In this document: one piece after another, positions 1 through 9,183 of the stretch
Numbering within the stretch: position 1 is the stretch's first letter
Layout: every line of letters begins with the position of its first letter
DNA from: Gnetum montanum
Taxonomy: Eukaryota > Streptophyta > Gnetopsida > Gnetales > Gnetaceae
NCBI GenBank assembly: GCA_015680685.1
Contig: MNCI01008335.1
Span: forward strand, 113,230-177,229
DNA: 64,000 nucleotides
Direction of reading: 5' to 3'
Notes under the pieces: model-generated
What the model was told of the DNA's origin: nothing
What the model saw: only the letters and a program-made list of their open reading frames with translations
Database searches by the model: none
Position numbers and translations under genes: made by a program

Positions 1-1224
1 TCCATTAAAGGAAACCTAGTCATGGCAGAGACTAGGGCCGAGCACATAGAAGCATAGTTGGCAAGACTCCAAGAAAGGCTTGTTACCCTGCAAGCTATAC
101 AATGGGACCCATGTTAGTTTATTCCCAAAGATGAGCTAGAAACTTTTAGGATGGAGTAGCTTAATAAACTATTGGAGGACAATAAAAGAGTGGTGAAGGA
201 GAAGGAGAAGGTTGACTGGGATGCCTCCAAGGCACAAGTGCAAACCTACATGCACACCAAGGCACTCAGGATCTTACAAGAAGAGATTAAATAGCTCACT
301 GCTGATAATCTTTGGTTGACCACTGTGGAGAAACAAAAGAATGTTCTTAAGAAAAATTTTTAGTAATTACAAGAGAAATTGGTCAAGGTTAACCAAGACA
401 TGAACCATTTGACCAGAGAGAATTGAACCCTCTCAATGGAGGAGGTACATGCAATCCTTCAGAAGAAAGTCATTGAAATAATTACATGGCAAAATGAGGC
501 CAAGCGACATGAGAAGTTAAAGGAGCATTTTAGAGACTGGGTGGGGATGTACAAGCAAATCATAGAAAAGGAGATCCATATGGCCAAGGCCCACATCAAT
601 ACCTTCAGTGCTCAACACATTGATTGGTGGGTCATATTGGACACATATGCATTTGCCCACTAGGCAAAGCTTAAAAGCTGGGACCTGCAAATTCAAGATC
701 TCATAGAGTACATGGGATTGACAAATCTGTGGTATGCCGATCTAGCCATGTTGATAGCAGGACAACCAAGAATAGAGCTTGAAAAGCAGGTAGCTAACAC
801 TTATGATAAATATGAAGTAGAATTTGTGGAGCATAAGAAAACATTGCAGAGGCTAAAAGTCACAAATTCTAAACTAGAGGTGGTTAAGGCAAGCTACCAA
901 GGATAGAAAGATGTCGAAGTGGACTTGGCTCAATGGCTTACATATTTCCAAGAGTATAGGGATAAAGCCAGAGCCTACGAGGAGGAATGAAAGTTGTTTG
1001 TAGCTTGGTATGTCAAAGCAAATACTATGTTCCTGCAACTATCATGTCCATGGGAGGTACCAACTCCATCAAATGCTAGAGCATCAGCATGGATAGCACA
1101 GGATCCCTGACCTAAAGAAGAAAAGCTCCAAGCACTATTATAGAGCCATCAAATTCCAAAACCTGGAGCATAAGACAAGGGTAAGCATCTCATGGAGGAA
1201 CCACCACCACTAGGAACCACATGA
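1..1224 (+). pseudogene. A1 ORF2, C-terminal coiled-coil part (decayed)
   Basis: This is the 3' part of the second ORF of an Athila-like element that begins left of the window. It aligns throughout with the 3' half of the A2 ORF2 (about 32400-33598). Shared landmarks are a long charged heptad-like region (EKEIHMAKA, KYEVEFAEHKK-type blocks), then a proline-rich tail ending PPP-GTT and a stop at 1222-1224. The frame is broken by stops that are mostly TAG where the other copy or the context implies CAG (codons near 55, 112, 157 and 291). The longest open pieces are 436-663 and 712-906. The long coiled coil suggests a self-assembling structural protein. I do not recognise a catalytic domain. Confidence 0.6.
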
Positions 1225-1410
1225 GTTCCACAAAATTTTTTAATTTTGTGATTTTACATTTTTTGTGTATCTATTCCAGTTTTTTTCTATTCAATTCTCC
1301 ACTGTGGCATGAATAAATCCATAGTCAGTCAATAATCTCATACTTCTCCACTGTGTAATCAATGGAGCTTGTTCTCATTTTGTTCGATTCAAGGATGAGT
1401 TTTCATTTAG

Positions 1411-1421
1411 TCATGGGGGTA
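1411..1421 (+). other. Polypurine tract of A1
   Basis: The sequence TCATGGGGGTA abuts the LTR start TGATG. The same position in A2 reads CGTGGAGGTA. It would prime plus-strand DNA synthesis. Confidence 0.6.
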
Positions 1422-2273
1422 TGATGAATTGTGATTCATTAGGCTCTGATATCAAACCTGTGATATTGGGTACACAATATTTCAGCCTGGCTAGCAATAT
1501 CGAATGCACGATATCATGACTCCTGTGTAGGCCTATAAATACACATGTAGGCACAAGGAGCTGGGAGTAAGTTTTTAGAATTAGTTCATAGTTCATTTTA
1601 GAAGTTAGCTTTCATTTTGGTTCTTCTCAAGCCTTTTCCCCCAGTGCATGTCCACAGTGTGATGATTGTAATTGTATGGCACCTTCATTTGAGTGTGACG
1701 TACTTGGACACACACATGACCAAAAATAAAGATCGAGATTACTTCATCATTACAGAATTCACTTAGTTTAATTATTTAATTGTTATTGTTATTTATTTCT
1801 TTCATAGTTAATATCTCCTCACTCTAAACTCCTTAAACGCAAAATGAGTACAACTTAATCATGAGCATTCAAGTGTGACTACTTGGTATCCTAGTAGTGT
1901 ACCTAGGACATGCACTTGGTAATCCTAGCAGTAGTTATACGTGAGGTCCAAGATGTGTATGGATGATTAATGGATGGATGCTCATCGCACTTAGGCTAGC
2001 TTAGACTCTCTCCTCCTTTTCCTCCTAGCTTAATTAAAGTTATTTTCTATTGCCCCTAGGAGTAGTACTAGTTTAGGACTGCATCATTCACCTCACTCTA
2101 GACTAAACCATATGTGATAAAGCAAATACTAGTCCAAGTGGAAAGATAGTGAACTACGATCAATGAGTAACTATCTAGATACAAAAACTAGCCCATCTGC
2201 AGAGTTTGACCAGATCATGTGTGAAACACTCGTATTTGTATGGTTGAGTGTAGGGGTACCTCACCACTCATCA
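1422..2273 (+). repeat. 3' LTR of A1 (Athila-like family)
   Basis: 852-bp LTR that starts TGATGAATTG and ends ACCACTCATCA. It aligns with the LTRs at 26495-27342, 33743-34621, 44483-45345 and 39379-40100. U3 carries GATATC-type dyads directly upstream of a TATA box (TATAAAT near 1534). The terminal 40 bp, with GAGTGTAGGGGTACCTC, is the best conserved part of the family. The target duplication cannot be tested because the 5' LTR lies outside the window. Confidence 0.85.
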
Positions 2274-3658
2274 ACAGGTTAAGCTCTTAATTATTTCCAT
2301 GCAAAGTGTGCTACTTTCAAGATTAGCTATCAACCACTAGGTGCCCTCCTATTTTTTGACTACTGCATATAGGTACTTTTGGACTTCAGACTCATCTGCA
2401 CACTATCTGCATGCTTTGATTGATGTGCTTTTGCTAAACCATATTTTCTACACACAATTGCACCATGTATTGCTATATGCGATGCATGCAACTCTCTTCT
2501 TCTTAATGTTTCCAAAAGCATTTTCCTTGAAAATTTTCAAGGAAAGATATCGGATGTTCATTTGTGCATCAATAGTGCTTAACCAAGCCCTTTTCATAAT
2601 GATTGGAAAGTTTCCCTTACAATTGTCAAACTTTATCACCAAGAAATCAACAAGATATGACCACCCATAGATAGTGGTCACAGTGTCCTCGATGAGTCCT
2701 AAGAAAATACTGATGGACTGATCCACCAATTCTGAATAAATGTTGCTCTTCTTGAGAGGAGGTAGCTTCTAGGATTTGTACATTTCATGAGAAATTAGAT
2801 TAACACCAGAACCTAAATCAAGAAGAGTCTTGCATGGCTTATTTCCACTGACTTGCAAGTAGATGAGGGGACTTCCAAGATCAACTCTTTTTCTAGGAAG
2901 GTTACCAACCTTGATCTAATCATATACTATGTGGGTTAACATGACTATTTTGATCTTAGGAAGTGTTTGGTTAAAAGGATTTTCAAATAGAATAGATGCA
3001 AAGAATGAAGGAGACACAATGTGACCAATGACATAAGTTGATGAGGGCTCTGTAGGGCTATTGGTTTATAAGAATGGTCTTTTTCTAGGTCTAGATTCCA
3101 AACCACTCGGTGGAGGAATTGGTTATAAGTTAATAGACCTAGTAGAATTACATTGCTATAGCTACATGAGAATCTCACCTTGCATCGATGGAGTAGGTGG
3201 TAATTGGGTTAAGGGAGAAGAAACATATGTTGAAGAATGAGGAGGATGATTAGGATATGGGGATTTCCCTCTAGGAGATGAAGAATAAGTTTTGTACTAC
3301 TCTAGAGGATAGTAGTGATGTTGGAATGAGGCATGACTAGAAAAGTCATGTCAAGACATGGGTTACTGAACATAGTAACCATATGGATCAAGCTATCTAT
3401 AAGGGTACTACTACCTAGGTGGTGGCATCCCCCATGACTATGGGTGCTACCACTACCAGTACTATTCATATGGTTGTGGTGAAGCTCCACTTAGATAATA
3501 AGCTTATTGTTGGTCGAATTTCCTAGGATTGCCTTTAGGATAAGGCAATCTTCTAGGTGCTTACCTTCTTTCTAGCCTAGGCTTTAGAGCATACACCCCA
3601 GATTCCTGCAAGTGTGACATAATAGGATAACATCTATTAGGATGTTCCTATTGGAAAA
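2274..3658 (-). pseudogene. G1: gag-protease remnant of a Ty3/Gypsy element
   Basis: Read on the minus strand, this holds the end of a gag-like region and a retroviral-type aspartic protease. The active-site motif DLGSGVNL (D-x-G-S-G form) lies at about 2805-2825, preceded by a segment resembling the residues just before Athila-type proteases. The flap and C-terminal part follow, with GLIEDT, YLVDFLVI and a degenerate ILGRP-like block at 2530-2790. Several stops and a frameshift interrupt it. No LTR of its own is visible. A1 borders it on the left and the T1 LTR on the right, so both may have inserted into it. Confidence 0.55.
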
Positions 3659-3874
3659 TGAAACACCACAAAATTTTGCATGTTATAATCAATCTTTATC
3701 ATGTAGCTTTCACCCCATGGAACCTGAGCAAAAATTCATTATAAATGTGAAAATTGTAACCCAAAATGGACAATTTCACATACTTTATACTTTTGGAATT
3801 GAAAAATGCCTCCTAAGTGGTCAAAGCCTCATTCCCCAAGTGAAAACAGTTACCTAGTATTTATATTTTGGCTT

Positions 3875-3904
3875 GGGGGGGGGGGGGGGAGGGGGGGGGG
3901 GGGG
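3875..3904 (+). repeat. Poly-G tract (G15-A-G14)
   Basis: Thirty bases are all G except one A. It lies inside the T1 LTR, close to C-rich runs at 4090-4140 that give the same potential on the other strand. The length may be uncertain because such runs are hard to sequence. Confidence 0.9.
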
Positions 3905-4069
3905 TCAAAAATGCCTTGTGGAATGCCAAAATAGGCAATTTGATGGGTTTTATGGGGGGTAAATGTTTTTCTATGCTGAAAACACATGCAAGGGGTAGAT
4001 CTTACCTACCCCCAACATGGAAGGATGAGGGGTTTAAAAAAAATTTCCTTCAACATGGAGACCAAAGAT

Positions 4070-4275
4070 ACATTTTGGAAACTTTCCCCTCAAATTGGAA
4101 AGTTTCCCCCCAACCTAGAAAGTTCCCCCCATCACCCCCCTCACCACTTCCCCACCCTCACCCAGCTTGGAAACTTTACTCCCAACCTAGAAAGTTTTCC
4201 CCTAGCCTAGAAAGTTTTCCCCCAACCTAGAAACTTTTCCCCTAGCCTAGAATGTTTTTTCCCCAGTCTAGAAAA
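4070..4275. repeat. Tandem GGAAANTTTCC / CCTAGAAAGTTTTCCCC units in T1 LTR
   Basis: About nine copies of a 20-22-bp unit. The first copies read GGAAACTTTCC and GGAAAGTTTCC, which are reverse complements of each other. Later copies read CCTAGAAAGTTTTCCCC. The array occupies the part of the LTR where the other families carry their own dyad repeats. Confidence 0.8.
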
Positions 4276-4433
4276 TTCAAACCCCTAGTGTGGAAGCCAC
4301 AAGAAGCAAAATTCATCAAATTATACACTTCAACGTTGACCAAACACTTTAATAATCATGATGGAGAGCTTAGCATGGAAGATTCATCTCTAGCATGGAA
4401 AGGGTACCCCAGTTACTATTTTAGTAAATGGAA

Positions 4434-4452
4434 TGGCTGTGAAGGAGGGAAG
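4434..4452 (+). other. Primer-binding-site-like sequence of T1
   Basis: TGGCTGTGAAGGAGGGAAG occupies the position just inside the 5' LTR. T2 (AGCGCTAGAAGGAGGGCC) and T3 (TGGTGTGAGAAGGAGGGCT) have related sequences there, sharing GAAGGAGGG. I could not assign the primer tRNA. Confidence 0.45.
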
Positions 4453-5097
4453 CACTTACTACTTTTAGTAACCCCAAATTTGGATGCCCATATCACTTGA
4501 ATTTGGTAGCCAATTTGCAACAAAATGACCTCAAATCTGTAGCCCATTTTGTAGCCAATTTGTTGCCATAATATTTCTCACTAAACTAATGTTGGTTTTC
4601 ATACCAACTAAGCCCACTTTTCTCTCCTTTTTGATAAAAGTTAGAAACCTACGAAACCCATCTTTGGAAACTACCAAGTTTCCATTTTGGTCTTCAAACT
4701 TTACCCCCTCTCTACAACGTTGGAATAGGAAAGTGAGATATTTTCATTATCTCACCTCCCCTCCCCCTTCTTTTCCCCTTACCATACCCAACGTACAAGC
4801 ACTTGGGAAGCCAACATGGGGGAGGTTTAAAGCCAACATTACCAATATTCTATTTCTGGTAAAGGGGTATACTTACACACCCCCCCCTAATTATCCCCCC
4901 TTACTAATTATAGTAAGTACATCATTTTTTGCATTTCCATTTTCTCTAAGAGTTTTTAATTCCATTCACTAGAATTTACTCCTATCTTAATATTTATAGC
5001 CTATTCTTAACCAATTATCAGCACTATAATCATGCATTTTTGAAAATCCACCAAATTGCCCTTCACCTTTACTGGAGAAGACCATAACCAATAAATC
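4453..5097 (+). other. T1 leader, no gene seen
   Basis: AT-rich sequence between the primer site and the gag start, with C-rich patches at 4755-4780 and 4885-4905. Open frames here have no counterpart in T2 or T3. Confidence 0.5.
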
Positions 5098-5799
5098 ATG
5101 GGGGTGTATGATCCCAAACACCCTTTATTCATTGAATGAAAGCAATCTTTGAGAGTTAGAGGGGAGAGTCCTAATTTTTCAGCCATTAATGAAGATCACT
5201 ATAACTTCATTTATGTCAAAATATAGGCAAGCATGCTATTTTCCCAAATTGAAGCTAAAGCTAAGAGGGAATTTTTGCTCATACATAGGACCAGGAAAGA
5301 GTAAATCCCTTTTCCATATGAAGAAATTATCCTTAACAACATCTATTCTAGTGTTCTAGCCCAATTGAATGTAATAGAGAAGAAAAATAACTAGCCTACC
5401 TTTGGGGAACAATACAAAGAAGAGGATGAATTTAGGGTAGAATCTGAACTCGAAAATATCCTTGGAGGGATATTCAACCAAACATCCCCCAATGTCATAG
5501 AACCTTCTCCTAATGTCTTTGTTTTCTTCATGGGCATGGTGCCACCATCTACAACTCCTCCACACCCTACTATGGTAGACCTCACGCTAGTTGTAGCAAC
5601 ACATCACACTTAGTTAATGTCACAAATAACAAATTATAACACATCAATGACATTTGCAACACAACCACAATACAAAATCATCAATCGTGGGTTTTACCAT
5701 TGCAAATCCTTTAACTACTCACATGGGGTCTACCATGAGATCCCTAGCAACACAAGGGTCACACACTATGTTTTCCTTGTTTGTGCCTCAAGTACCAGC
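5098..5799 (+). pseudogene. T1 gag, first part (N-terminus)
   Basis: Gag N-terminus of the outer Tat-like element. The start ATG at 5098 is chosen because the following residues align with T2 gag: KQSLRVRG against RRSLRLQG, and HYNFIYVKI against QYNFICVKI. An acidic stretch (EEDEFRVESE) matches EEEDDFITQSE in T2. A Pro/Thr/Gln-rich linker runs to 5799, where T2 interrupts the codon frame after VPQVPA. The same frame resumes at 24493 with QTSFSLFGPQ. There are in-frame stops near 5138, 5390 and 5614. This low-complexity N-terminal half is typical of Tat gag, which forms the virus-like particle. Confidence 0.7.
5795..5799. repeat. Target-site duplication of T2, left copy (CCAGC)
   Basis: CCAGC precedes the left LTR and recurs exactly at 24488-24492 after the right LTR. 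A 5-bp duplication is normal for Ty3/Gypsy integrases. Confidence 0.9.
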
Positions 5800-6385
5800 T
5801 GTACCATCCGAAATCGTCGATCTCCGGTTGGAATGAAATAGAGACCGGGAGATCTCCAGACATGCATAGAAGACCCTACCTTTGCTTGAGGGCAAGCTAG
5901 AATTAACAAAGGTAGAGTACCTTGAGTGGTCCGCACGCAGATCAGGCAAGGATTTCCCCGAACGCACACCAAAGTGCTATACACTAGGTTATATGTAAAC
6001 GGTGTAACTAATATAAAATGAAGCATAAACGGCGTAATTTAAACGAAGTGTAAATGTACAAGAGCGTAAACAGTAAACATGCAACAATGAATGGAAAAAC
6101 TGTAACAAATCTTAGCAAAGAAATGTAGCAATATGATTACAAAATGAGAGTTACAATGCACCGGTCTAACAGAGTTGTGGCTTTGACACAAGGCGGACAA
6201 ATAGCCCTGGTGGATGCAAGGATGACTATGTGCTGGTTCAGCTACAGGCACAGCGTAGAGGCTATATGCTCAGTGTGCAGGGTAAGGTCCAGCATATAGG
6301 GTTTTCTGCTCTGGTTCCTAGCGTCTCTGTTTCTCTTTGTCTCTTATTTGCTCAAAATTGCCCATCCCAATCTAATGAAAAATTG

Positions 6386-6397
6386 GGGTTTTTATAC
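6386..6397 (-). promoter_or_regulatory. TATA box of T2 LTR
   Basis: The minus strand reads CCTGTATAAAAACCCC. The other LTR has the identical motif at about 23830-23842. It lies just downstream, in the sense direction, of the dyad array. Confidence 0.6.
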
Positions 6398-6484
6398 AGG
6401 TTTAGATGTTAGAATCGGGTTGGGTGACATGTGGCGCGTTGACCGGGTGCGAAAGAATAAAATTTACAAGTGTACAACATGCTG

Positions 6485-6880
6485 CATCTACTAGGCATAT
6501 ACGCTGTATCTGGTGAGTGTAGACTCTGGGCATATACGCTGGGCATGCAGGACGTATACACTAGGCGTATACGCTGTATATGCTGGGCGTATACGCTGAA
6601 TATGCTGGGCATATGCGTTGGGCGTATACGCTGGGCGTACAGGATGTAAATGCTCAGTGTATGAATTCTAGAATGCATGATGTCAACACCTGATGATTGC
6701 TCTGTTCGTGTGAGTTGATGTCTTGTACCAAATCTTGCTCTGAAATGTTGTTTCCATGGCGTCTCTAGGAGTTGCATGCCGGGCATATACATCAGTCATA
6801 CATGTTGAGCATACATGTGTGGCGTGTACGCTGGGTGTATATGTTGTGAATGCAAACTTGGGCATATACGCTGAGCGTAT
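6485..6880. repeat. GCGTATACGC dyad iterons in T2 U3
   Basis: About fifteen exact or slightly mutated copies of the self-complementary GCGTATACGC, often spaced 10-20 bp by TGGGC. They occur in two clusters (6490-6650 and 6780-6890) separated by a conserved unique stretch. Many variants are single C-to-T or G-to-A changes. The matching region in the other LTR is 23935-24260. Confidence 0.85.
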
Positions 6881-7028
6881 ATGATGAAAATGCATACTTA
6901 GTGAAAACTAAGTATGTTGAGCTCCGAAGTTGCCATTTCTGATAGCAAATGTTTCCGTGGTCGTCAGTGGGTCCTAGGGAATTACTCCCCATTGAGTTTG
7001 ACTCTGCTTGAAGCTATCTATGGGGCTC

Positions 7029-7391
7029 TCAAGATTTAGTCATGCTGGGGAACATCATGACTTGGCTCGATTCTTGTTGGAGAAGTACTAAGCTCAGAAT
7101 TTTGTGGTGTTTCATTGGCGCCTCTTTTTTAACGCTTGGAGGAGTCAACCCGAGAAGCTTTGACAAAGAAGTGCAAAACACCACAAGCAACTTGGTAGAA
7201 ATATTGTCCGTTGACACTTGACCAGATGTTATCGCACCGTGTTCAGTAGTACATGGGATTATGGGAGGTGAAATTTGTGCTTGATAGGGAAATGAAAAGT
7301 GTGGGGATTGGGAACTGACTAAGGGATTGTGTATGGTAAAGGGGATGCTCTGGTGTGTATACGGGTCATGCTGATCCTTGTCAATAGCCAT
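7029..7391 (-). CDS. Possible 3'-terminal ORF of T2 overlapping the LTR edge
   Basis: A 120-codon open frame on the minus strand, downstream of integrase and running across the purine tract into the LTR. Its segment TPPSVKKEAPMKHHKI matches the same frame in T3 (TPLDVNKEGPLNTTKF, about 34970-35040), and weaker similarity extends upstream (LLVVFCTSL against LLWCFSFFV). Part of this conservation could simply reflect the polypurine tract and LTR end. The function is unknown. It might be the final exon of a spliced 3' gene joined to the 52-bp exon at 7896-7947. Confidence 0.3.
   Translation of the reverse strand: MAIDKDQHDPYTHQSIPFTIHNPLVSSQSPHFSFPYQAQISPPIIPCTTEHGAITSGQVSTDNISTKLLVVFCTSLSKLLGLTPPSVKKEAPMKHHKILSLVLLQQESSQVMMFPSMTKS
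7115..7131 (-). other. Polypurine tract of T2
   Basis: The minus strand reads AAAAAAGAGGCGCCAA directly before the LTR start TGAAACACC. T3 has AATAAAGAGGGGCCAT at the same place. Confidence 0.65.
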
Positions 7392-7419
7392 TGTTTAGCA
7401 GACTCGAAATCAAGACATG

Positions 7420-7600
7420 GGATGTACGTCCTTTGGTGGAACAAGACTCTTGGTTAGTGTCCAAAAGGGCTTGTTGACATAACCAAAGCCACGTGATGAT
7501 GTGTTGCATTCTTTGGAGGAACATGGCCCTTGTTTAATGTTTAGGGGGAACCTGTTGGTGGAGATCCAAAGCCATGCAACGGGATGTTTTTTGATTGTTT
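7420..7600. repeat. Diverged ~90-bp direct duplication
   Basis: Two copies begin CTTTGG(T/A)GGAACA and continue through CTTG(G/T)TTA and (A/T)CCAAAGCCA. T3 has a similar local duplication of about 75 bp at the equivalent place (35210-35360). I see no coding signal in 7600-7890. Confidence 0.5.
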
Positions 7601-7895
7601 TAGACATGAGCATTTCCTTTCAAAGCAACTGTCGTCCCGTCTTGTGTTTTATGTGGGAAGGGACGATGTTTTTTTTGTGTGTTCTTATGCTCATGCTCAA
7701 ATGCCATATTGTGAGTTGCAATCACTTAAGAATGGCATAATATGCAACGGTATGTTCGATGTTTTGGGCTGTACTGGGTGTGCCCAGGATGTAACTAAGT
7801 CGGAGATGTTGAGGGATAGGTGGGAAATGTAACGGGAGACGTACTAGTGAATGGCTTGATTAGTCTTGTCACGTGCACTGCGAACAACGTCTTAC

Positions 7896-7947
7896 CTTGC
7901 TGCTTATGATGAAGTGCATTCTTGTACGAACACCTCTGAGTGTCATC
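7896..7947 (-). CDS. Candidate 52-bp exon 3' of integrase (T2)
   Basis: The minus strand reads TGTGTTTGCAG, then 52 bp beginning GATGACACTC and ending AGCAGCAAG, then GTAAGACG. Consensus acceptor and donor sites thus bracket a short exon. T3 has a counterpart of exactly 52 bp at 35881-35932. In one frame the two encode RGVRTRMHFIISSKVR and KGGHAEAHLIIVVRYH, which look related. It probably belongs to a spliced 3' part of the pol transcript. The role is unknown. Confidence 0.45.
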
Positions 7948-9183
7948 CTGCAAACACAACTCCAAGAAGATAAGAAAACCATGAGTGAGTAAGCAAGCTT
8001 AAACTTAAACTACTAATGAAATAAAGGCACTAGATGAGATTTCAGGCACTGTATATGAATGGCAGCAATGTTGTTAGGATAGGCCGATGGCGAGCAATGC
8101 AACGATTCTAATGAAGTTTGAATGCAGCCACAGATTGAGGAACCAGAGATCAAATTGCTAGTTTATAGTCGTAGCGGACTATCATGGGTTAGTTTTATGT
8201 CATGACCCATTGGACATTTCCCATTTAGCATCGTGGCGGATGGTGCATTGCCAGTTTCTAGTCTTAGTGGACCGTGAAGAGGCAAACCAGTTTATAGTCT
8301 TAGCGGACTCTGGTAAATGCAACTGTGGCAGTTTATTGTCTTTGCGAACACTCTGTGGTATCAGTTTACCGTCATGATGCTAGGATGAGCTGTGGTATCA
8401 GTTTACCGTCATGATGCTAGGCTGAGCTATGGTATTAGTTTTAAGTCATGATTCCAGGACTGTTCTATGGTATCAGTTTACCGTCATGATTCCAGGATGA
8501 GGTGTGGTATCAGTTTTAAGTCATGATGCCAGGACTGTTCTATGGTATCAGTTTACCATCATGATTCCAGGACGAGGTGTGGTATCAGTTTTAAGTCATG
8601 ATGCCAGGACTGTTCTATGGTATCAGTTTACCATCATGATTCCAGGACGAGCTGTGGTATTAGTTTTAAGTCATGATGCCAAGATTGTTCTATGGTATCA
8701 GTTTACCGTCATGATTCCAGGACGAGCTGTGGTATCAGTTTTAAGTCATGATACCAGGACTGTTCTATGGTATCAGTTTACCGTCATGATTCCAGGACAA
8801 GTTGTGGTATCAGTTTTAAGTCATGATGCCAGGACTATTCTATGGTATCAGTTTACCATCATGATTCCAGGACAAGCTGTGGTATTAGTTTTAAGTCATG
8901 ATGCCAAGACTGTTCTATGGTATCAGTTTATCGTCATGATTCCAGGACGAGCTGTGGTATCAGTTTTAAGTCATGATGCCAGGATTGTTCTATGGTATCA
9001 GTTTACCATCATGATTCTAGGACGAGTTGTGGTATCAATTTTAAGTCATGATGCGAGGACTGTTCTATGGTATCAGTTTACCATCATGATTCCAGGACAA
9101 GCTGTGGTATCAGTTTTAAGTCATGATGCCAGGATTGTTCTATGGTATCAATTTACCATCATGATTCCAGGATGAGCACGTAC
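7948..9183 (-). other. Predicted 3' intron of T2 (contains hairpin array I)
   Basis: On the minus strand the integrase frame reaches VLKTFHI. A donor CAG|GTACGT follows at 9184/9183, then the repeat array, then the acceptor TTTGCAG| before the 52-bp exon. T3 has a consensus donor AAG|GTAAGT (near 37307) at the same place, just before its own array. Splicing is predicted from sequence only. Confidence 0.4.
8160..9175. repeat. Hairpin-unit array I, expanded to 75-bp units
   Basis: From 8160 to 8340 there are single units such as TTTATAGTCGTAGCGGACT (arms AGTC/GACT), CATC-GTGGCG-GATG and ATGTC...GACAT. From about 8360 a dimer of 38-bp and 37-bp halves, both starting GGTATCAGTTT, is repeated about eleven times with a strict 75-bp period. 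Because 75 is divisible by three, the array reads as a long open frame of 25-residue repeats in one plus-strand frame. That is a by-product of the period, not a gene. Confidence 0.85.

Larger units (their letters stand above)
3659..4420 (+). repeat. 5' LTR of outer element T1
   Basis: It starts TGAAACACCACAAAATTTTG, nearly identical to the T2 LTR start read on the minus strand (TGAAACACCACAAAATTCTG). It ends near AGTTACTATT, which matches the reverse-complemented end of the T3 LTR (AGTTACTACA) except for the terminal CA. The primer-site-like sequence follows 14 bp later and the gag start at 5098. The right boundary is approximate. The interior holds a G-rich run and GGAAANTTTCC repeats. No convincing TATA box was seen. 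Confidence 0.6.
5800..7114 (-). repeat. 3' LTR of T2
   Basis: 1315 bp, aligning end to end with 23243-24487. On the plus strand it starts TGTACCATCC and ends GTGGTGTTTCA. In the sense (minus) direction the U3 contains the AGCGTATACGCT dyad array, followed by a TATA box (TATAAAAAC, near 6386-6397). The 70-bp length difference from the other LTR falls mainly in the dyad array. Confidence 0.9.

Noticed and set aside
3868-4230. Open frames across the poly-G and C-rich repeats
   Set aside because: Low-complexity LTR sequence with Gly/Pro-rich translation and no related frame elsewhere.
6409-6792. Minus-strand open frames in the T2 LTR iterons
   Set aside because: They result from GCGTATACGC repeats, which contain few stops. 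Their presence in both LTRs is due to LTR identity.
8504-9175. A 223-codon plus-strand open frame of 25-residue repeats
   Set aside because: It follows from the 75-bp period of hairpin array I. There is no start context, homologue or counterpart in T3.
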